A stretch of 64,000 nucleotides of DNA from Pseudonocardiales bacterium (lineage in GTDB: Bacteria; Actinomycetota; Actinomycetes; Mycobacteriales; Pseudonocardiaceae), in the NCBI GenBank assembly GCA_019247305.1, contig JAFAPC010000191.1, positions 39,525 to 103,524 on the forward strand. Direction: 5' to 3'. Below, in pieces: positions 48,662 through 61,207 of this stretch (position 1 is the first letter of the stretch; every line of letters starts with the position of its first letter). The notes beneath the pieces were generated by a model that made no database searches, was not told the DNA's origin, and was given only the letters and a program-made list of their open reading frames with translations. The position numbers and the translations under genes were made by a program.

Positions 48662-49900
48662 TTACACCCCTGCTGGCTGCGCGCTGGTAGGCAATCCGGC
48701 GGCGGAGCGCAGATCCGCCGCCTTGTCGGTCCGCTCCCAGGTGAAGTCAGGATCGTTGCGTCCGAAGTGGCCGTAGACGGCGGTCTTAGCATAGATCGGC
48801 CGGTGCAGCGCCAGATAGCTCCGGAAGGCCGCCGGGCGCAAATCGAAGTGCTCACCCACCAGCTTCTCGATGGTCGTGCGGGGCACCTTCTCGGTGCCGA
48901 AGGTCTCTACCAGCAGTGACAGCGGCCGAGCCACCCCAATCGCGTAGGCCACCTGGAGCTCCACCCGGTCTGCCAGGCCGGCGGCTACGATGTTTTTGGC
49001 CACGTAACGGGCCGCGTAGGCCGCGGAGCGGTCCACCTTGGACGGGTCCTTACCGGAGAACGCGCCGCCACCGTGCCGGGCGAACCCGCCGTAGGTGTCC
49101 ACGATGATCTTCCGGCCGGTCAGCCCGGCATCGCCGACCGGTCCGCCGATCACGAACCGCCCGGTCGGGTTGACGAACAGGTTACGCGCCAATTCGCGTT
49201 CGTTGTAGAAGCCAGCGGGCAGCTCCGCGAGCACCACGTGTTCCCACAGATCCGCCCGGATCCGCTCCACGGTGGCCTCTTCGGCGTGCTGGGTGGAGAT
49301 CAGGACCTTTTCCACCCCGACTGGCACACCATTGGAGTAGCGGACGGTGACTTGAGTCTTGCCGTCGGGCCGCAGGTAGGGCAGCGTGCCGTCCTTGCGT
49401 ACGTGGGCCAGCCGCTTGGACAGCCGGTGCGCCAGCGCAATCGGCATCGGCATCAGCTCAGGGGTCTCGTTCGTGGCGTAGCCGAACATCATCCCCTGAT
49501 CCCCCGCACCGGCACTGTCCAGCTCGTCCTCGGACAGCTTCCCGCGCCGCTCAGCCGCCATATCGACACCTTGGGCGATGTCCGGCGACTGCTTGTCCAA
49601 GGCGGTCATCACCGCGCAGCTGCGCCCGTCGAAGCCGACGTTGCCGTTGTCATATCCGATCTGGCAGACCGTGTCGCGGACGATCTGGGTATAGTCCAGC
49701 ACCCCAGGTGTGGTGATCTCTCCCGCCAGCACGACCATCCCAGTGGTGATCAGGGTCTCGCACGCTACCCGCGAATTCGGGTCCATTTTTAGCGCCTCAT
49801 CCAGCACCGCGTCGGAGATCTGGTCGGCCATCTTGTCGGGATGGCCTTCGGTCACCGATTCGGAGGTGAACAAGTACTCCATGGTCTCCAGCTGGGTCAT
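48662..49900 (-). CDS. metK: S-adenosylmethionine synthetase
   Basis: 412-aa enzyme making SAM from methionine and [63 protein letters not shown] and the C-terminal [13 protein letters not shown] are all intact. Start ATG at 49900 with AAGGAG upstream. A 16-bp tandem repeat lies in its leader. Confidence 0.97.
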   Translation of the reverse strand: MTQLETMEYLFTSESVTEGHPDKMADQISDAVLDEALKMDPNSRVACETLITTGMVVLAGEITTPGVLDYTQIVRDTVCQIGYDNGNVGFDGRSCAVMTALDKQSPDIAQGVDMAAERRGKLSEDELDSAGAGDQGMMFGYATNETPELMPMPIALAHRLSKRLAHVRKDGTLPYLRPDGKTQVTVRYSNGVPVGVEKVLISTQHAEEATVERIRADLWEHVVLAELPAGFYNERELARNLFVNPTGRFVIGGPVGDAGLTGRKIIVDTYGGFARHGGGAFSGKDPSKVDRSAAYAARYVAKNIVAAGLADRVELQVAYAIGVARPLSLLVETFGTEKVPRTTIEKLVGEHFDLRPAAFRSYLALHRPIYAKTAVYGHFGRNDPDFTWERTDKAADLRSAAGLPTSAQPAGV

Positions 49901-49935
49901 CGGATCACGCTCCTTGCTCGACGGTCGGTCCTGGC

Positions 49936-49967
49936 GAGGTCACTGGGTGTGGAGGTCACTGGGTGTG
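49936..49967. repeat. 16-bp tandem repeat in the metK leader
   Basis: GAGGTCACTGGGTGTG occurs twice head to tail, 35-65 nt upstream of the metK start. Could be an operator or a slippage product. I do not see a SAM riboswitch fold. Confidence 0.8.
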
Positions 49968-49987
49968 GCGGACCGTCACGGTCCCTT

Positions 49988-50320
49988 CTACCATCGCGGC
50001 CAGCTTCGATCTAGCGAATAAGCGGGAAACGCCCTGTGGATGCGCGCCGCGATCAGCTCCGCAGACTCGATGTGCTCGGTCGTGACGTTCACCACGCCGA
50101 GCCCGAGCGCGCGGTCCCACCCGAACCGCTGGATCAGTACCGCCGGGAACAGGAAACCGTCATGACCTTCCCAGAACGGCCAGGTGTAAAAATTGCCATA
50201 GCAGACGTGTAGCCCCCACGTCACATCCACCCTCTTGGTCACGATATTGATCGCCTCCACCGCGACGCCCACGTCCTCGGGATAGCCTGCCAGAAACGGC
50301 TCAACCAATCCGCAAGGGAC
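49988..50320 (-). pseudogene. cobalamin-independent methionine-synthase-like relic
   Basis: The reading frame keeps two blocks of a MetE C-terminal-type domain: VEPFLAGYPEDVGVAVEAIN ... WGLHVCYGNFYTWPFWEGHD and WDRALGLGVVNVTTEHIESA. The segment joining them is deleted and both termini are missing. It lies immediately upstream of metK, so a methionine synthase may once have headed the SAM-cycle operon. Confidence 0.7.
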
Positions 50321-50474
50321 GGGCATCCGTGGCGGCCAGTGCCCGCGAGGTGGTCGATCTCCCGGTGGAGTGTCTCGACGGTCTCCGTCTCGGGCTCCCG
50401 GACGGCCTCTGAAGTGGCCAGCAGGGAGCATCCGCAGTGTGGGCTAGGCCACACGCAACTGCGACCGGTCCGAA

Positions 50475-50675
50475 TCAGGCAACGTCGAACAGGTGATCCG
50501 GACGTCTCCCGTGACCGACACCGGTGTCGTGCCACCAGCGGCGCAGGCAGGCACCGCACTGCACCCAGACCATGTTGACGTCGGACGCAAGAAGGTACAG
50601 CGGGGTGTTGTCACTGCAGTAGCGGCAAGGCAGCCAGGCACGACGGCCGGGGTCTGCTTGCGGGTCGAGCATCAT
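50475..50675 (-). CDS. small zinc-ribbon protein
   Basis: 66-aa protein with two Cys pairs, LPCRYCSDNTP and VQCGACLRRWW, spaced like a zinc ribbon. Starts 3 nt after the preceding small gene, so co-translated. Function unknown. Confidence 0.65.
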   Translation of the reverse strand: MMLDPQADPGRRAWLPCRYCSDNTPLYLLASDVNMVWVQCGACLRRWWHDTGVGHGRRPDHLFDVA

Positions 50676-50677
50676 CG

Positions 50678-50899
50678 TTATCGCTCCGGGGTGTCGGGGA
50701 GCACACCGTCGGCGAGTAATACGTCGTAGGTGGCCTGCTGGTCGGGGTCAAGGTGGCTGTAGAGCATACGACGCGCTTCGGCTTCGCCGGTGTAGATCTC
50801 GGCGGGGTCCCAGTGCGAGCCGAGGGCATTCAGGACGGCAGCAAGGCGTGCGGCTTCATGCGCGCTGAGGTCAATAGTGAACGGAACGAAGCTGGCCAT
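50678..50899 (-). CDS. small DUF6400-like protein
   Basis: 73-aa acidic protein, MASFVPFTIDLSAHEAARLA then AVLNALGSHWDP and LDPDQQATYDVLLADGVLPD. It resembles a small actinobacterial family that I recall as DUF6400; family number not certain. Paired with the zinc-ribbon gene. A 14-bp direct repeat (ACCGATCTGGGACC) sits upstream at 50954-50981. Confidence 0.6.
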   Translation of the reverse strand: MASFVPFTIDLSAHEAARLAAVLNALGSHWDPAEIYTGEAEARRMLYSHLDPDQQATYDVLLADGVLPDTPER

Positions 50900-51101
50900 G
50901 GTGCACCTCTGGGGTCTGATCAAGGAAGAGATTATGGTGCCGACACCGAGATCACCGATCTGGGACCACCGATCTGGGACCACCAACCGGGGATTCTGGG
51001 TGTCATGCCGAAAAAGAGCTGCGAGGCCGCTCGCTGCGTACCATCCAGGGTCGAAAACTCAGAATTTGGTAGACCGTGCTGGCGGTGCCCTGCTGCTCTA
51101 C

Positions 51102-51437
51102 TCAGGCCGCCGGTCGCGCGGTGCGAGTCGAGGCTAGGGGGACGGCGGTCGAGGCCGCCTGGGTGGAGTTGAAAGCGTAGGTGCCGGCCGCGTGGCGCAG
51201 GCATCGGGTGGCCTCGGCGGCGAGGTCCTGCGCCTGTCGCAGGTGCGGTGTGACGGTGCCCCAGGCCGCCCAGCGGTCCCGGGCGGCCGCGGTGAGCTCA
51301 CCGAGATGACCGGCGATCCGCGCCAGGTCCCGAACCAGGGTCAGAGTCTCCTCGCCGGTGGTGGTCATCGGTGCGGCGGCCGCGGTAGCCAGCGCCGCCA
51401 CTGCCGCTTCAATCGGGGCATTGATCGTGGATTCCAT
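51102..51437 (-). CDS. small helical hypothetical protein
   Basis: 111 aa from ATG 51437 (MESTINAPIEAAVAALATAA), Ala-rich and helical (LVRDLARIAGHLGELTAAAR, RQAQDLAAEATRCLRHAAGT). No recognised family. Downstream of the ParA gene on the same strand, 112 bp apart. Confidence 0.55.
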   Translation of the reverse strand: MESTINAPIEAAVAALATAAAAPMTTTGEETLTLVRDLARIAGHLGELTAAARDRWAAWGTVTPHLRQAQDLAAEATRCLRHAAGTYAFNSTQAASTAVPLASTRTARPAA

Positions 51438-51549
51438 GACGTGTCGCCATCCAAAGTTCAGCTGGAAGTCATGCACTACAACAGAGTTGGTTTCCCGACT
51501 CGCAGATACCCCTCTTTAGACGGGCAAGTACTCTGAGCCGGGGCGAGCG

Positions 51550-52539
51550 TCAGGCAGCGGAGGCCTTACTCGCGTTGAGGATAGCGATGGCTAATCCGCG
51601 GAAGTCCTCGTACGCGCGCTGGGCGGCCCGGGCATGCCCACCGAATGCGCCATCAGCTGGCTTCAGCGCAAACACTGGCTTGCGCGCCTGCTGTGCCAGT
51701 GGCAGGAGGCTGTGGTAGTGCTTGAGCTGGGCGAGACAGTACGGATCGGGCTCAGGCGGCGGCGCAGTCTCGCCGAGCACAGCCCCGTGGAAGTCCACCG
51801 GGATCCTCGCGATCCACCGGTGGTATGCCTTGACGGGCCGGTCCAGCCGCGTTGCATGACCAAGGATGACGTACCCGAGTGGCGCCATGCTCCCAGCAGG
51901 CATCGGTCGGTCGCCCTCGCGCAGCTCACCGAGCCGCTTGCGCCAGCCCTCGCGCCACGCCCGCAGCGTCGGCCCGAGATTGCGCAAGCCCTGGAGACTG
52001 AACAGATCAGGCGCGACCGGGACCACCACGTGGTCGGAGGCGACCAAGGCCGCCCGGTTGATCGCGCCCAGGCTGGGCCCGACGTCGACGAGCACGACGT
52101 CGGCACGGTGCCGCTGGGCGGCGGACTGCAGTACCGTCCAGAAAGCGGACATGACGAGGAAGGGGCGCAGCCGGGTGCCGTCGAGGCACTGGCGCCATTG
52201 GTCGCTCAGGTCGTCCTCGAACCGGGACAGTGAAAGATCACCAGGCAGCAACGCGAGCCGCTCGTCACTAGTCGGAGTGGGCGTGAGCGCGCCGATCAGC
52301 CCCTCGCCATCGACGAACGGGCGGATCGCCGACCAGATCGAACGGGGCTCGGCGCTGTTCCACAGCTGCTCAACGTCGTCGTCATCGAGAAAGGCAGCCG
52401 TCAGGTTCGCCTGCGGATCGAGATCGGCCGCGACCACCCGGTACCCACGGTCGGCGAGCATCCATGCCACGTGGTACACCAACGTAGTCTTGCCGACGCC
52501 GCCCTTGTTGTTGAAGAACGTGATCACCGGTGGTGTCAC
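51550..52539 (-). CDS. orphan ParA-like ATPase
   Basis: 329-aa deviant-Walker ATPase: FFNNKGGVGKTTLVYHVAWM (signature Lys), VAADLDPQANLTAAF, VLVDVGPSLGAINRAAL. No ParB or parS-like gene adjoins it, so chromosome or plasmid partition is not supported; it sits next to a broken AlbA_2 gene instead. Such orphans occur in mobile and defence loci. Confidence 0.88.
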   Translation of the reverse strand: MTPPVITFFNNKGGVGKTTLVYHVAWMLADRGYRVVAADLDPQANLTAAFLDDDDVEQLWNSAEPRSIWSAIRPFVDGEGLIGALTPTPTSDERLALLPGDLSLSRFEDDLSDQWRQCLDGTRLRPFLVMSAFWTVLQSAAQRHRADVVLVDVGPSLGAINRAALVASDHVVVPVAPDLFSLQGLRNLGPTLRAWREGWRKRLGELREGDRPMPAGSMAPLGYVILGHATRLDRPVKAYHRWIARIPVDFHGAVLGETAPPPEPDPYCLAQLKHYHSLLPLAQQARKPVFALKPADGAFGGHARAAQRAYEDFRGLAIAILNASKASAA

Positions 52540-52555
52540 GGCCGCCTCCTGATCG

Positions 52556-53337
52556 TCACCGAGACATGGGAATCCGTGACGGTGAACTCGGGTGGGGAGC
52601 TGCTGTTGCGCGCCAGCGACCGGCGGGTCGATGGCAGTCCCATGCCAAAGCGCTGCACGTAGCCAAGACGACGAGCGGATAGTCCGCTCGTCGTTCCTCC
52701 TGGCGTCCGGAGGTGAAGTCGACCGACGTCGTGATGTTCAGTTCGAGCACCTCGTCAAGCTGGCGCAGCACGTCGAGCAGCGTGCCATCGAGCCGCTTCT
52801 CGTCTTTGATCGGTGCGTCCAACCCGTCACCGTCGAGACGGAGAAACTGCACATACGCGCCCGGGACAAACCCCAACGGGTCCACCCCGACGGCGAGAAT
52901 TCCCGCAGTGGTCGGAATGCCCTCCTGGCTCGGTCCAGCGAGGCGATCGCACACCACGGACCCACCCGGATATATACCCGGCCCTTGAACCGCACCGGTG
53001 GCGCCGCCGAAGGCTGGACCTCGACCACCGCCAGCTCGCCGCCATCAACCCGCAGTGTGCGGACCGTCATCGTCGGTGGTGGCAGGATGGTGCCCTGGTC
53101 CCGGAGATCGGCCAGCTGTCGCAACAACTCGTCGGTGATCGGCCGGCCCAGGACCGCGCCGTTGTCCGACACGCCGACGGAGAGCACCCCTGGCTCGCCG
53201 TAGCCTGGCATGTCATTGGCAAAGGCACAGATCGCCTCGCTCAACCGATCGGAGTTGGCTGCGCTCTCCTTGCGCTCCACCCGATCAGACTCAAGATCGG
53301 TGAGCAGCGCGATCAGCTCCTGATCCGACAACGCCAC
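52556..53337 (-). pseudogene. AlbA_2 (Schlafen-type) domain protein, frameshifted
   Basis: The first frame (53337 to about 52935) encodes ESDRVERKESAANSDRLSEA, ICAFANDMPGYGEPGVLSVG and RVYIRVGPWCAIAS, an AlbA_2 domain. It then loses sense while the next frame continues with PTTAGILAVGVDPLGFVPGA and YVQFLRLDGDGLDAPIKDEK. About 50-60 residues are missing at the junction, and the C-terminal half after LNITTSVDF is gone. Confidence 0.8.
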
Positions 53338-53447
53338 GCTGTGATCGTACGGACTGCGTTCCCGCCATCGGCGATCACGTCGTCTCCAGGGGCCGGGCCG
53401 TGGGGCTCTTAGCGGCGGCGAAGATCCGACCGATAGGGTTTTAGCCC

Positions 53448-53957
53448 GTGCCGTCTCCGGTTACTGTGCGGCGGGCGAGGGTGCGGGACGTCCGTCAGAT
53501 TAAGGACCTGGTGGACTGCTACGCCGGCGCGGTGCTGCTGGCCAAACAGCTCGTGACGCTGTACGAGGACGTCCAGGAGTTCTGGGTGGCCGAACGAGAC
53601 GGCGCGGTGCTGGGCTGCGGCGCGCTGCACGTGCTCTGGGAAGATCTGGCTGAGATCCGTACCCTGGCCGTGCACCCGCACTCCGTCGGCCAGGGGGTGG
53701 GCCATGCGCTGGTCACACAGCTGGTGGAGCAGGGACGGGCCCTGGGGTTGCGCCGGCTGTTCGTGCTGACCTTCCAGGAGCGTTTCTTCTCCCGGCACGG
53801 GTTTCAGCGCATCCACGGGACCCCGGTGAGCGCGGAGATCTACGAGGAGATGCGCCGCTCGCACGACGAAGGGGTCGCGGAGTTCCTCGACCTGCCCTAC
53901 GTCAAACCCAACACGCTGGGCAACACCCGCATGCTCCTGGAGCTGCCTACTCCGTAA
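53448..53957 (+). CDS. argA: GNAT amino-acid N-acetyltransferase (ArgA-like)
   Basis: 169-aa single-domain GNAT enzyme matching the mycobacterial short N-acetylglutamate synthase beside ftsK: VRRARVRDVRQIKDLVDCYA, CGALHVLWEDLAEIRTLAVH, the acetyl-CoA loop PHSVGQGVGHALV, and LTFQERFFSRHGFQRIHGTP. First step of arginine synthesis (inferred from homology and place). Confidence 0.9.
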   Translation: MPSPVTVRRARVRDVRQIKDLVDCYAGAVLLAKQLVTLYEDVQEFWVAERDGAVLGCGALHVLWEDLAEIRTLAVHPHSVGQGVGHALVTQLVEQGRALGLRRLFVLTFQERFFSRHGFQRIHGTPVSAEIYEEMRRSHDEGVAEFLDLPYVKPNTLGNTRMLLELPTP

Positions 53958-53972
53958 CGTTGTCCGGCCAGC

Positions 53973-56429
53973 TCACTCGTCCTCGTCTGTCCCAGCACCA
54001 CCGCCACGAAGCGAGTACAGCAGCCCGGCAAGCTCCTCAGGCTTGGCCAGGACCTCGCGGGCCTTGGACCCCTCCGAGGGGCCCACCACACCCCGGCTCT
54101 CCAGCAGGTCCATCAGCCGGCCCGCCTTGGCGAAGCCGACCCGCAGCTTGCGCTGCAGCATCGAGGTCGAGCCGAACTGCGAGGTCACCACGAGCTCAGC
54201 GGCCTGAAGCAGCACATCGAGATCGTCGCCGATGTCCGGGTCGACCTCTTTGTGTTCACCCGGCTTAGCCGCGGTGACCCCATCGGTGTACTCCGGGGTG
54301 GCCTGTTCCTTGGTGTAGGCGACGACCTTGGCGATCTCGGCGTCGCCGACATAGGCGCCCTGGATCCGCACCGGCTTGGAGGCGCCCATCGGCAAATAGA
54401 GCCCGTCGCCCATGCCGATCAGCTTCTCCGCACCGGGTTGATCCAGGATCACCCGGCTGTCGGTGAGTGAGGAGGTGGCGAAGGCCAGCCGGGACGGCAC
54501 GTTGGTCTTGATCAGCCCCGTGACCACGTCGACGCTGGGACGCTGCGTGGCCAGCACCAGATGGATCCCGGCGGCCCGGGCCTTCTGCGTGATGCGCACG
54601 ACGGCGTCCTCGACGTCGCGTGGGGCGGTCATCATCAGGTCAGCCAGCTCATCGACGATCGCCATGATGTACGGGTAAGGACGGTATTCCCGTTGCGATC
54701 CGGGCGGTGCCACGATCTCGCCGCTGCGCACCTTGCTGTTGAAGTCATCAACATGGCGCACCCGGGCGGCCTGCATGTCCTGGTAGCGCTGCTCCATCTC
54801 CTCCACCAGCCAGGCCAGCGCGGCGGCCGCCTTCTTCGGCTGGGTGATGATCGGTGTGATCAGGTGCGGGATGCCCTCGTAGGGGGTCAGCTCCACCATC
54901 TTTGGGTCGATCAGGATCATCCTGACCTCATCGGGCGTGGCCCGGGTGAGCAGGGAGACCAGCATCGAGTTCACGAAGCTTGACTTGCCCGAGCCCGTAG
55001 ACCCGGCCACCAGCAGGTGCGGCATCTTCGTCAGGTTCGCGGTGAGAAAGCGACCCTCGATGTCCTTACCCAACCCGATCACCATGGGATGCTGGTCGCC
55101 CCTGGACGTCGGTGAACGCAGCACATCCCCCAGCCGCACCATCTCCCGGTCGCTGTTGGGTACCACGATCCCCACCGCGGACTTGCCCGGGATCGGCGCG
55201 AGCAACCGCACGTTGTCGGTAGCCACCGCGTAGGCGATGTTCCGGGTCAACTGGGTGATCTTTTCTACCTTGACTCCAGGTCCCACCTCGACCTCGTAGC
55301 GAGTCACGGTCGGCCCTCGGGCAAACCCGGTGACCTGGGCGTCCACCGCGAACTGGTCGAGCACCCCGGTGATCGCCTCGATCATCGCGTCGTTGACCGT
55401 GCTCCGAGCTTTCGGCGGGTCACCCTTGAGCAGCAGATCAGGCGGCGGCAGCTGGTAGTTGCCCTCGACCACCCGATGAGTGGACGCGCCTGGGCCAGGC
55501 TTGCCGTCGACCGATCCCTCGACAGGCCGCTCGACCGGCTCCTCCATCGGCACAGGAGGCTTCGACTGCGCCGGAAGCCGGGCCGGTGCGGCAGGAACGC
55601 CTGGGGCGTCCTCCTCGCCTGTCTGGGTGGTCTGGGTGGCCTGGCGACGCCGCGCGGGGCGGCGCAGCCGCACGGCAGCCGGATCGGTGCCGATGACCGG
55701 AGCTTCGGAGTCGGCGGCCTCGGGATCCGGCGGCGTCTTCCACAGCTGGCGGATCCGTCCGGGCACCGCTCGAACCGGGGTCCCGGTCAGCACCAGCAGC
55801 CCGTAACCGGCCAGCAACACCAGCAGCGGCGCCGCCACCCAGACGGTGAACCCGTCGACCAACGGAGTGGCGACGAGGAAACCAACCACCCCAGCCGCCC
55901 GGGACCGTCCCGCCCCATCCGCCGGTGCGCCGGCCGCAAGATGGCCCAGACCGAGCGTCCCCACCGTCAGCGCCGCGGTGCCCACGGTGCGCCGAGGCCG
56001 CGCCGCCACATCAGGCTCGGTGCGCATCAGGATCACTCCGACCCCGGCGAGCACCACCGGCAGCCCCACCGACACGGCACCAAAGAGGGCACGCAGCAGG
56101 TGTTGCAGGCCGGCACCGACCGGTCCCCCGGCGGTCCACCACAGCGCAGCGGCGGCGACCACAGCAAGGGCGAGCAAACCGAGCGCGAGGCCGTCTCGGC
56201 GGTGGGCGGGCTCCAGCTCACGGGTCCGCCCCAGTGTCCTGGCTGCTCCTCCGACGCCGCGAGCCAGCAGCGACCACGCGCCGGCCAGACCCCGGCCGAG
56301 AATACGGTTCGACGTTCTTCTGGGCACTTTTCGGGACGCTGGCCGCCGGGGGGTGGACCGCGGGCGCGGCGTGCTCGGCGAACTCCGGGAGCGCACGGTC
56401 GTGGTCTTCGGGGAGCTCCGCGCTGCCAT
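53973..56429 (-). CDS. ftsK: FtsK DNA translocase
   Basis: About 818-aa divisome-associated motor. Basic N-terminus, four or so membrane segments (about residues 85-240), Pro-rich linker, then alpha/beta/gamma motor: PHLLVAGSTGSGKSSFVNSM (Walker A), YIMAIVDELADLMMT (Walker B), AAGIHLVLATQRPSVDVVTG, and a C-terminal winged-helix gamma domain (SMLQRKLRVGFAKAGRLMDL). ATG 56429 preferred; in-frame GTG 9 nt earlier possible. Confidence 0.96.
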   Translation of the reverse strand: MAARSSPKTTTVRSRSSPSTPRPRSTPRRPASRKVPRRTSNRILGRGLAGAWSLLARGVGGAARTLGRTRELEPAHRRDGLALGLLALAVVAAAALWWTAGGPVGAGLQHLLRALFGAVSVGLPVVLAGVGVILMRTEPDVAARPRRTVGTAALTVGTLGLGHLAAGAPADGAGRSRAAGVVGFLVATPLVDGFTVWVAAPLLVLLAGYGLLVLTGTPVRAVPGRIRQLWKTPPDPEAADSEAPVIGTDPAAVRLRRPARRRQATQTTQTGEEDAPGVPAAPARLPAQSKPPVPMEEPVERPVEGSVDGKPGPGASTHRVVEGNYQLPPPDLLLKGDPPKARSTVNDAMIEAITGVLDQFAVDAQVTGFARGPTVTRYEVEVGPGVKVEKITQLTRNIAYAVATDNVRLLAPIPGKSAVGIVVPNSDREMVRLGDVLRSPTSRGDQHPMVIGLGKDIEGRFLTANLTKMPHLLVAGSTGSGKSSFVNSMLVSLLTRATPDEVRMILIDPKMVELTPYEGIPHLITPIITQPKKAAAALAWLVEEMEQRYQDMQAARVRHVDDFNSKVRSGEIVAPPGSQREYRPYPYIMAIVDELADLMMTAPRDVEDAVVRITQKARAAGIHLVLATQRPSVDVVTGLIKTNVPSRLAFATSSLTDSRVILDQPGAEKLIGMGDGLYLPMGASKPVRIQGAYVGDAEIAKVVAYTKEQATPEYTDGVTAAKPGEHKEVDPDIGDDLDVLLQAAELVVTSQFGSTSMLQRKLRVGFAKAGRLMDLLESRGVVGPSEGSKAREVLAKPEELAGLLYSLRGGGAGTDEDE

Positions 56430-56506
56430 GCCCCACACGCTAGCCCATCCGTCCCTTCCTTCCCGGTAACCAAACACCGCCACCAGCGTCACAGTGGCGG
56501 GGACCC

Positions 56507-59154
<2,648 letters not shown>

Positions 59155-59202
59155 CTACCGTTGCCCGCTACTACACGTGTGGGGATACCTCAGCGCTGCC
59201 AC

Positions 59203-59850
59203 CTAGAATCCTCGCTGACTGTCCTGCAGGCGCTGGACGTCTGTCTGGTCGCCCTCAAGGTCAACCAGCGCCTCGGCACGACCGTAGGCGTGCAGGGTCA
59301 GCTCCTCGGGTGGACCAACGACGGTGACGCTCCGGCGGCCACGCCGAGCGACGCGCTCCGTGCCGTCCGGGCGGCGCAGCACAACACCAACCGGCGAGTG
59401 CCGGTAGCACAGCCCGGCGAGCCGGGACAACACGGCCCAGAGCGCTCCGGCGCGGTGCGGGTCAGCCGCCCGTTGGCGCCACCCCCGCCCAACGCGACGC
59501 ACATCCTCGTGGTGGACGAAAAACTCAACCCCGTTGATCTTCTCACCCATCGGGCCCAGGCGCATCAACGACCACCAGGGTGGCCCGTTGCGGATGAGGT
59601 CAATGAGCTCCGGCCAGGGCCGCTCGGCGGTGCGGCGCTGCACCCGGGCGGTCAGTCGCGCCAGCGGAGGCAGCAGGATGCCGGCGGCGGCGACCGGTCG
59701 GCCCTCCCGAACGACCAGATGCGCCGCCAAGTCCCGAGTTGTCCACCCCGCGCAGAGCGTCGGGGCGTCTGGACCCAGCCGTTCCATCAGATCGCACAAC
59801 TGATGTCGCTCACTAGCCGCAAGCGTGTTTTCTCCCACGTCGCACGTCAC
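59203..59850 (-). CDS. TIGR03085-type maleylpyruvate-isomerase-like protein
   Basis: 215-aa DinB-like protein: ERHQLCDLMERLGPDAPTLC, AGWTTRDLAAHLVVREGRP, GVEFFVHHEDVRR. The metal-binding His pattern (HL, HH) fits the mycothiol-dependent maleylpyruvate isomerase-like fold, TIGR03085 branch. Overlaps the next gene (ATGA). Function unknown. Confidence 0.88.
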   Translation of the reverse strand: MTCDVGENTLAASERHQLCDLMERLGPDAPTLCAGWTTRDLAAHLVVREGRPVAAAGILLPPLARLTARVQRRTAERPWPELIDLIRNGPPWWSLMRLGPMGEKINGVEFFVHHEDVRRVGRGWRQRAADPHRAGALWAVLSRLAGLCYRHSPVGVVLRRPDGTERVARRGRRSVTVVGPPEELTLHAYGRAEALVDLEGDQTDVQRLQDSQRGF

Positions 59851-60257
59851 CCTTCTCGGTCAGGCCCGGCCGAGATGAGCTCGATCTGCAGCAACACCCG
59901 CGCCTCACGCTCCATCGCCGCCCGATAGTCATCCCAGTCCGGGTGTTCCCCGGATACCCTCCGGTAGTAGTCCACGAGCCCGTCCATCGCTTCGGGCAGC
60001 TCCACGATCCGCACCGAGCCCCCGACCTGGAGCCAGCGGCCGTAGAACCCATCAGGCAGTACGCACAGCCAGGCTCGCGGGTTCCGGCGCAGGTTACGCA
60101 CCTTGAACGCCCGCCTCCGGGTACTCACCACCACCCGACCCTGGGCATCGACCGCCGCCAGCACCGGGGACATCTGCGGGGTGCCATCCTGGCGCAGGGT
60201 GGCGAGCACCGCGTGGTGTTGCTGGGCCACAACGGCCCGAGCTTCCTCTAGGTCCAT
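59847..60257 (-). CDS. PPOX-class, probably F420-dependent, oxidoreductase
   Basis: 136-aa split-barrel protein: LATLRQDGTPQMSPVLAAVD, STRRRAFKVRNLRRNPRAWL, VGGSVRIVELPEAMDGL. Length and the RxxxKxRNLRRNP motif match actinobacterial PPOX-class F420-dependent proteins. Confidence 0.88.
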   Translation of the reverse strand: MDLEEARAVVAQQHHAVLATLRQDGTPQMSPVLAAVDAQGRVVVSTRRRAFKVRNLRRNPRAWLCVLPDGFYGRWLQVGGSVRIVELPEAMDGLVDYYRRVSGEHPDWDDYRAAMEREARVLLQIELISAGPDREG

Positions 60258-60271
60258 GACTGCACGCTAAC

Positions 60272-61072
60272 TCAGGCCTCTGACACAAACGGGCTGGAGG
60301 CGATCTCGGTGCCGTCGGGCAACGCGGAGATCTCGAAGTCGCTGAACACGTTGGGGGCTGCCGTGTGCAGCTGACGCAGGCACTGCAGCGCCAGCGCGCG
60401 GATCTCCACATCGGCGTGCTCGGTGGCACGCATCGCGATGAAATGCCGCCAGGCCCGGTAGTTGCCGGTGACCACCAGACGGGTCTCGGTGGCATTGGGC
60501 AGGACCGAGCGAGCTGCCTGGCGGGCCTGCTTACGACGGAGTGTGGCGTTCGGCTCATCGGCGAAGCGCTTCTCCAACCCGGCGAGCAGCTCGTTGTAGG
60601 CCTGCCGGCTGGCCCGGACCGCGGTGTGGAACAGCTGATGTAGCTCGGGGTCGCCGGCGATAACGTCCGGCTCGACCATGGCGGCGGTCCGCTCAGGGAC
60701 GTAACGCTGGGACAGCTGCGAGTAGGAGAAGTGCCGGTGCCGGATCAGCTCGTGGGTTAACGACCGCGACACGCCGGTGAGGTAAAAGCTGACTGTGCCA
60801 TGTTCGAGCACCGACAGGTGCCCGACCGCGAGGATATGCCTCAGATAGCCGGCATTCGTCGCGGTCACCGGGTTGGGCTTGGACCAGGATTGGTAGCAGG
60901 CCCGGCCGGCGAACTCAGCGAGCGCCTGCCCGCCGTCGGCATCGGTGGACCATGGGAGGTCGGCGGGTGGGAAGAACTCGGTCTTGGCAACGAGCTGGAC
61001 CCGCAACGCCGCAGTGCTCACCTCGGTGCCGCTCCCGGCGGCATCGACTCTGTCAACGTCAGGTTGGCTCAC
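60272..61072 (-). CDS. thyX: ThyX flavin-dependent thymidylate synthase
   Basis: 266-aa enzyme methylating dUMP with FAD, NADPH and methylene-THF. The ThyX motif is [14 protein letters not shown] and the C-terminal [20 protein letters not shown] is present. About 20 residues longer at the N-terminus than usual. Synteny with dapA and rnj as in mycobacteria. Confidence 0.96.
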   Translation of the reverse strand: MSQPDVDRVDAAGSGTEVSTAALRVQLVAKTEFFPPADLPWSTDADGGQALAEFAGRACYQSWSKPNPVTATNAGYLRHILAVGHLSVLEHGTVSFYLTGVSRSLTHELIRHRHFSYSQLSQRYVPERTAAMVEPDVIAGDPELHQLFHTAVRASRQAYNELLAGLEKRFADEPNATLRRKQARQAARSVLPNATETRLVVTGNYRAWRHFIAMRATEHADVEIRALALQCLRQLHTAAPNVFSDFEISALPDGTEIASSPFVSEA

Positions 61073-61207
61073 GGCGCACCGTTCCTCATGGTCACCTGGT
61101 CCTCTTTGTCATCCAGTCGTCTTTCCACCCGCCGCAGGTCGGGCTCATCCGTCCCCGGCCTCGGCCTCGGGCGCCGCAGCCTACTGCGACATCACGAGTG
61201 TCTTGAC

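Noticed and set aside
49901..49990. SAM riboswitch upstream of metK
   Set aside because: No conserved SAM riboswitch core visible; the leader is short and dominated by a 16-bp tandem repeat.
51550..52539. Chromosome or plasmid partition locus
   Set aside because: No ParB gene, no parS-like repeats and no replication gene adjoin the ParA-like ATPase.
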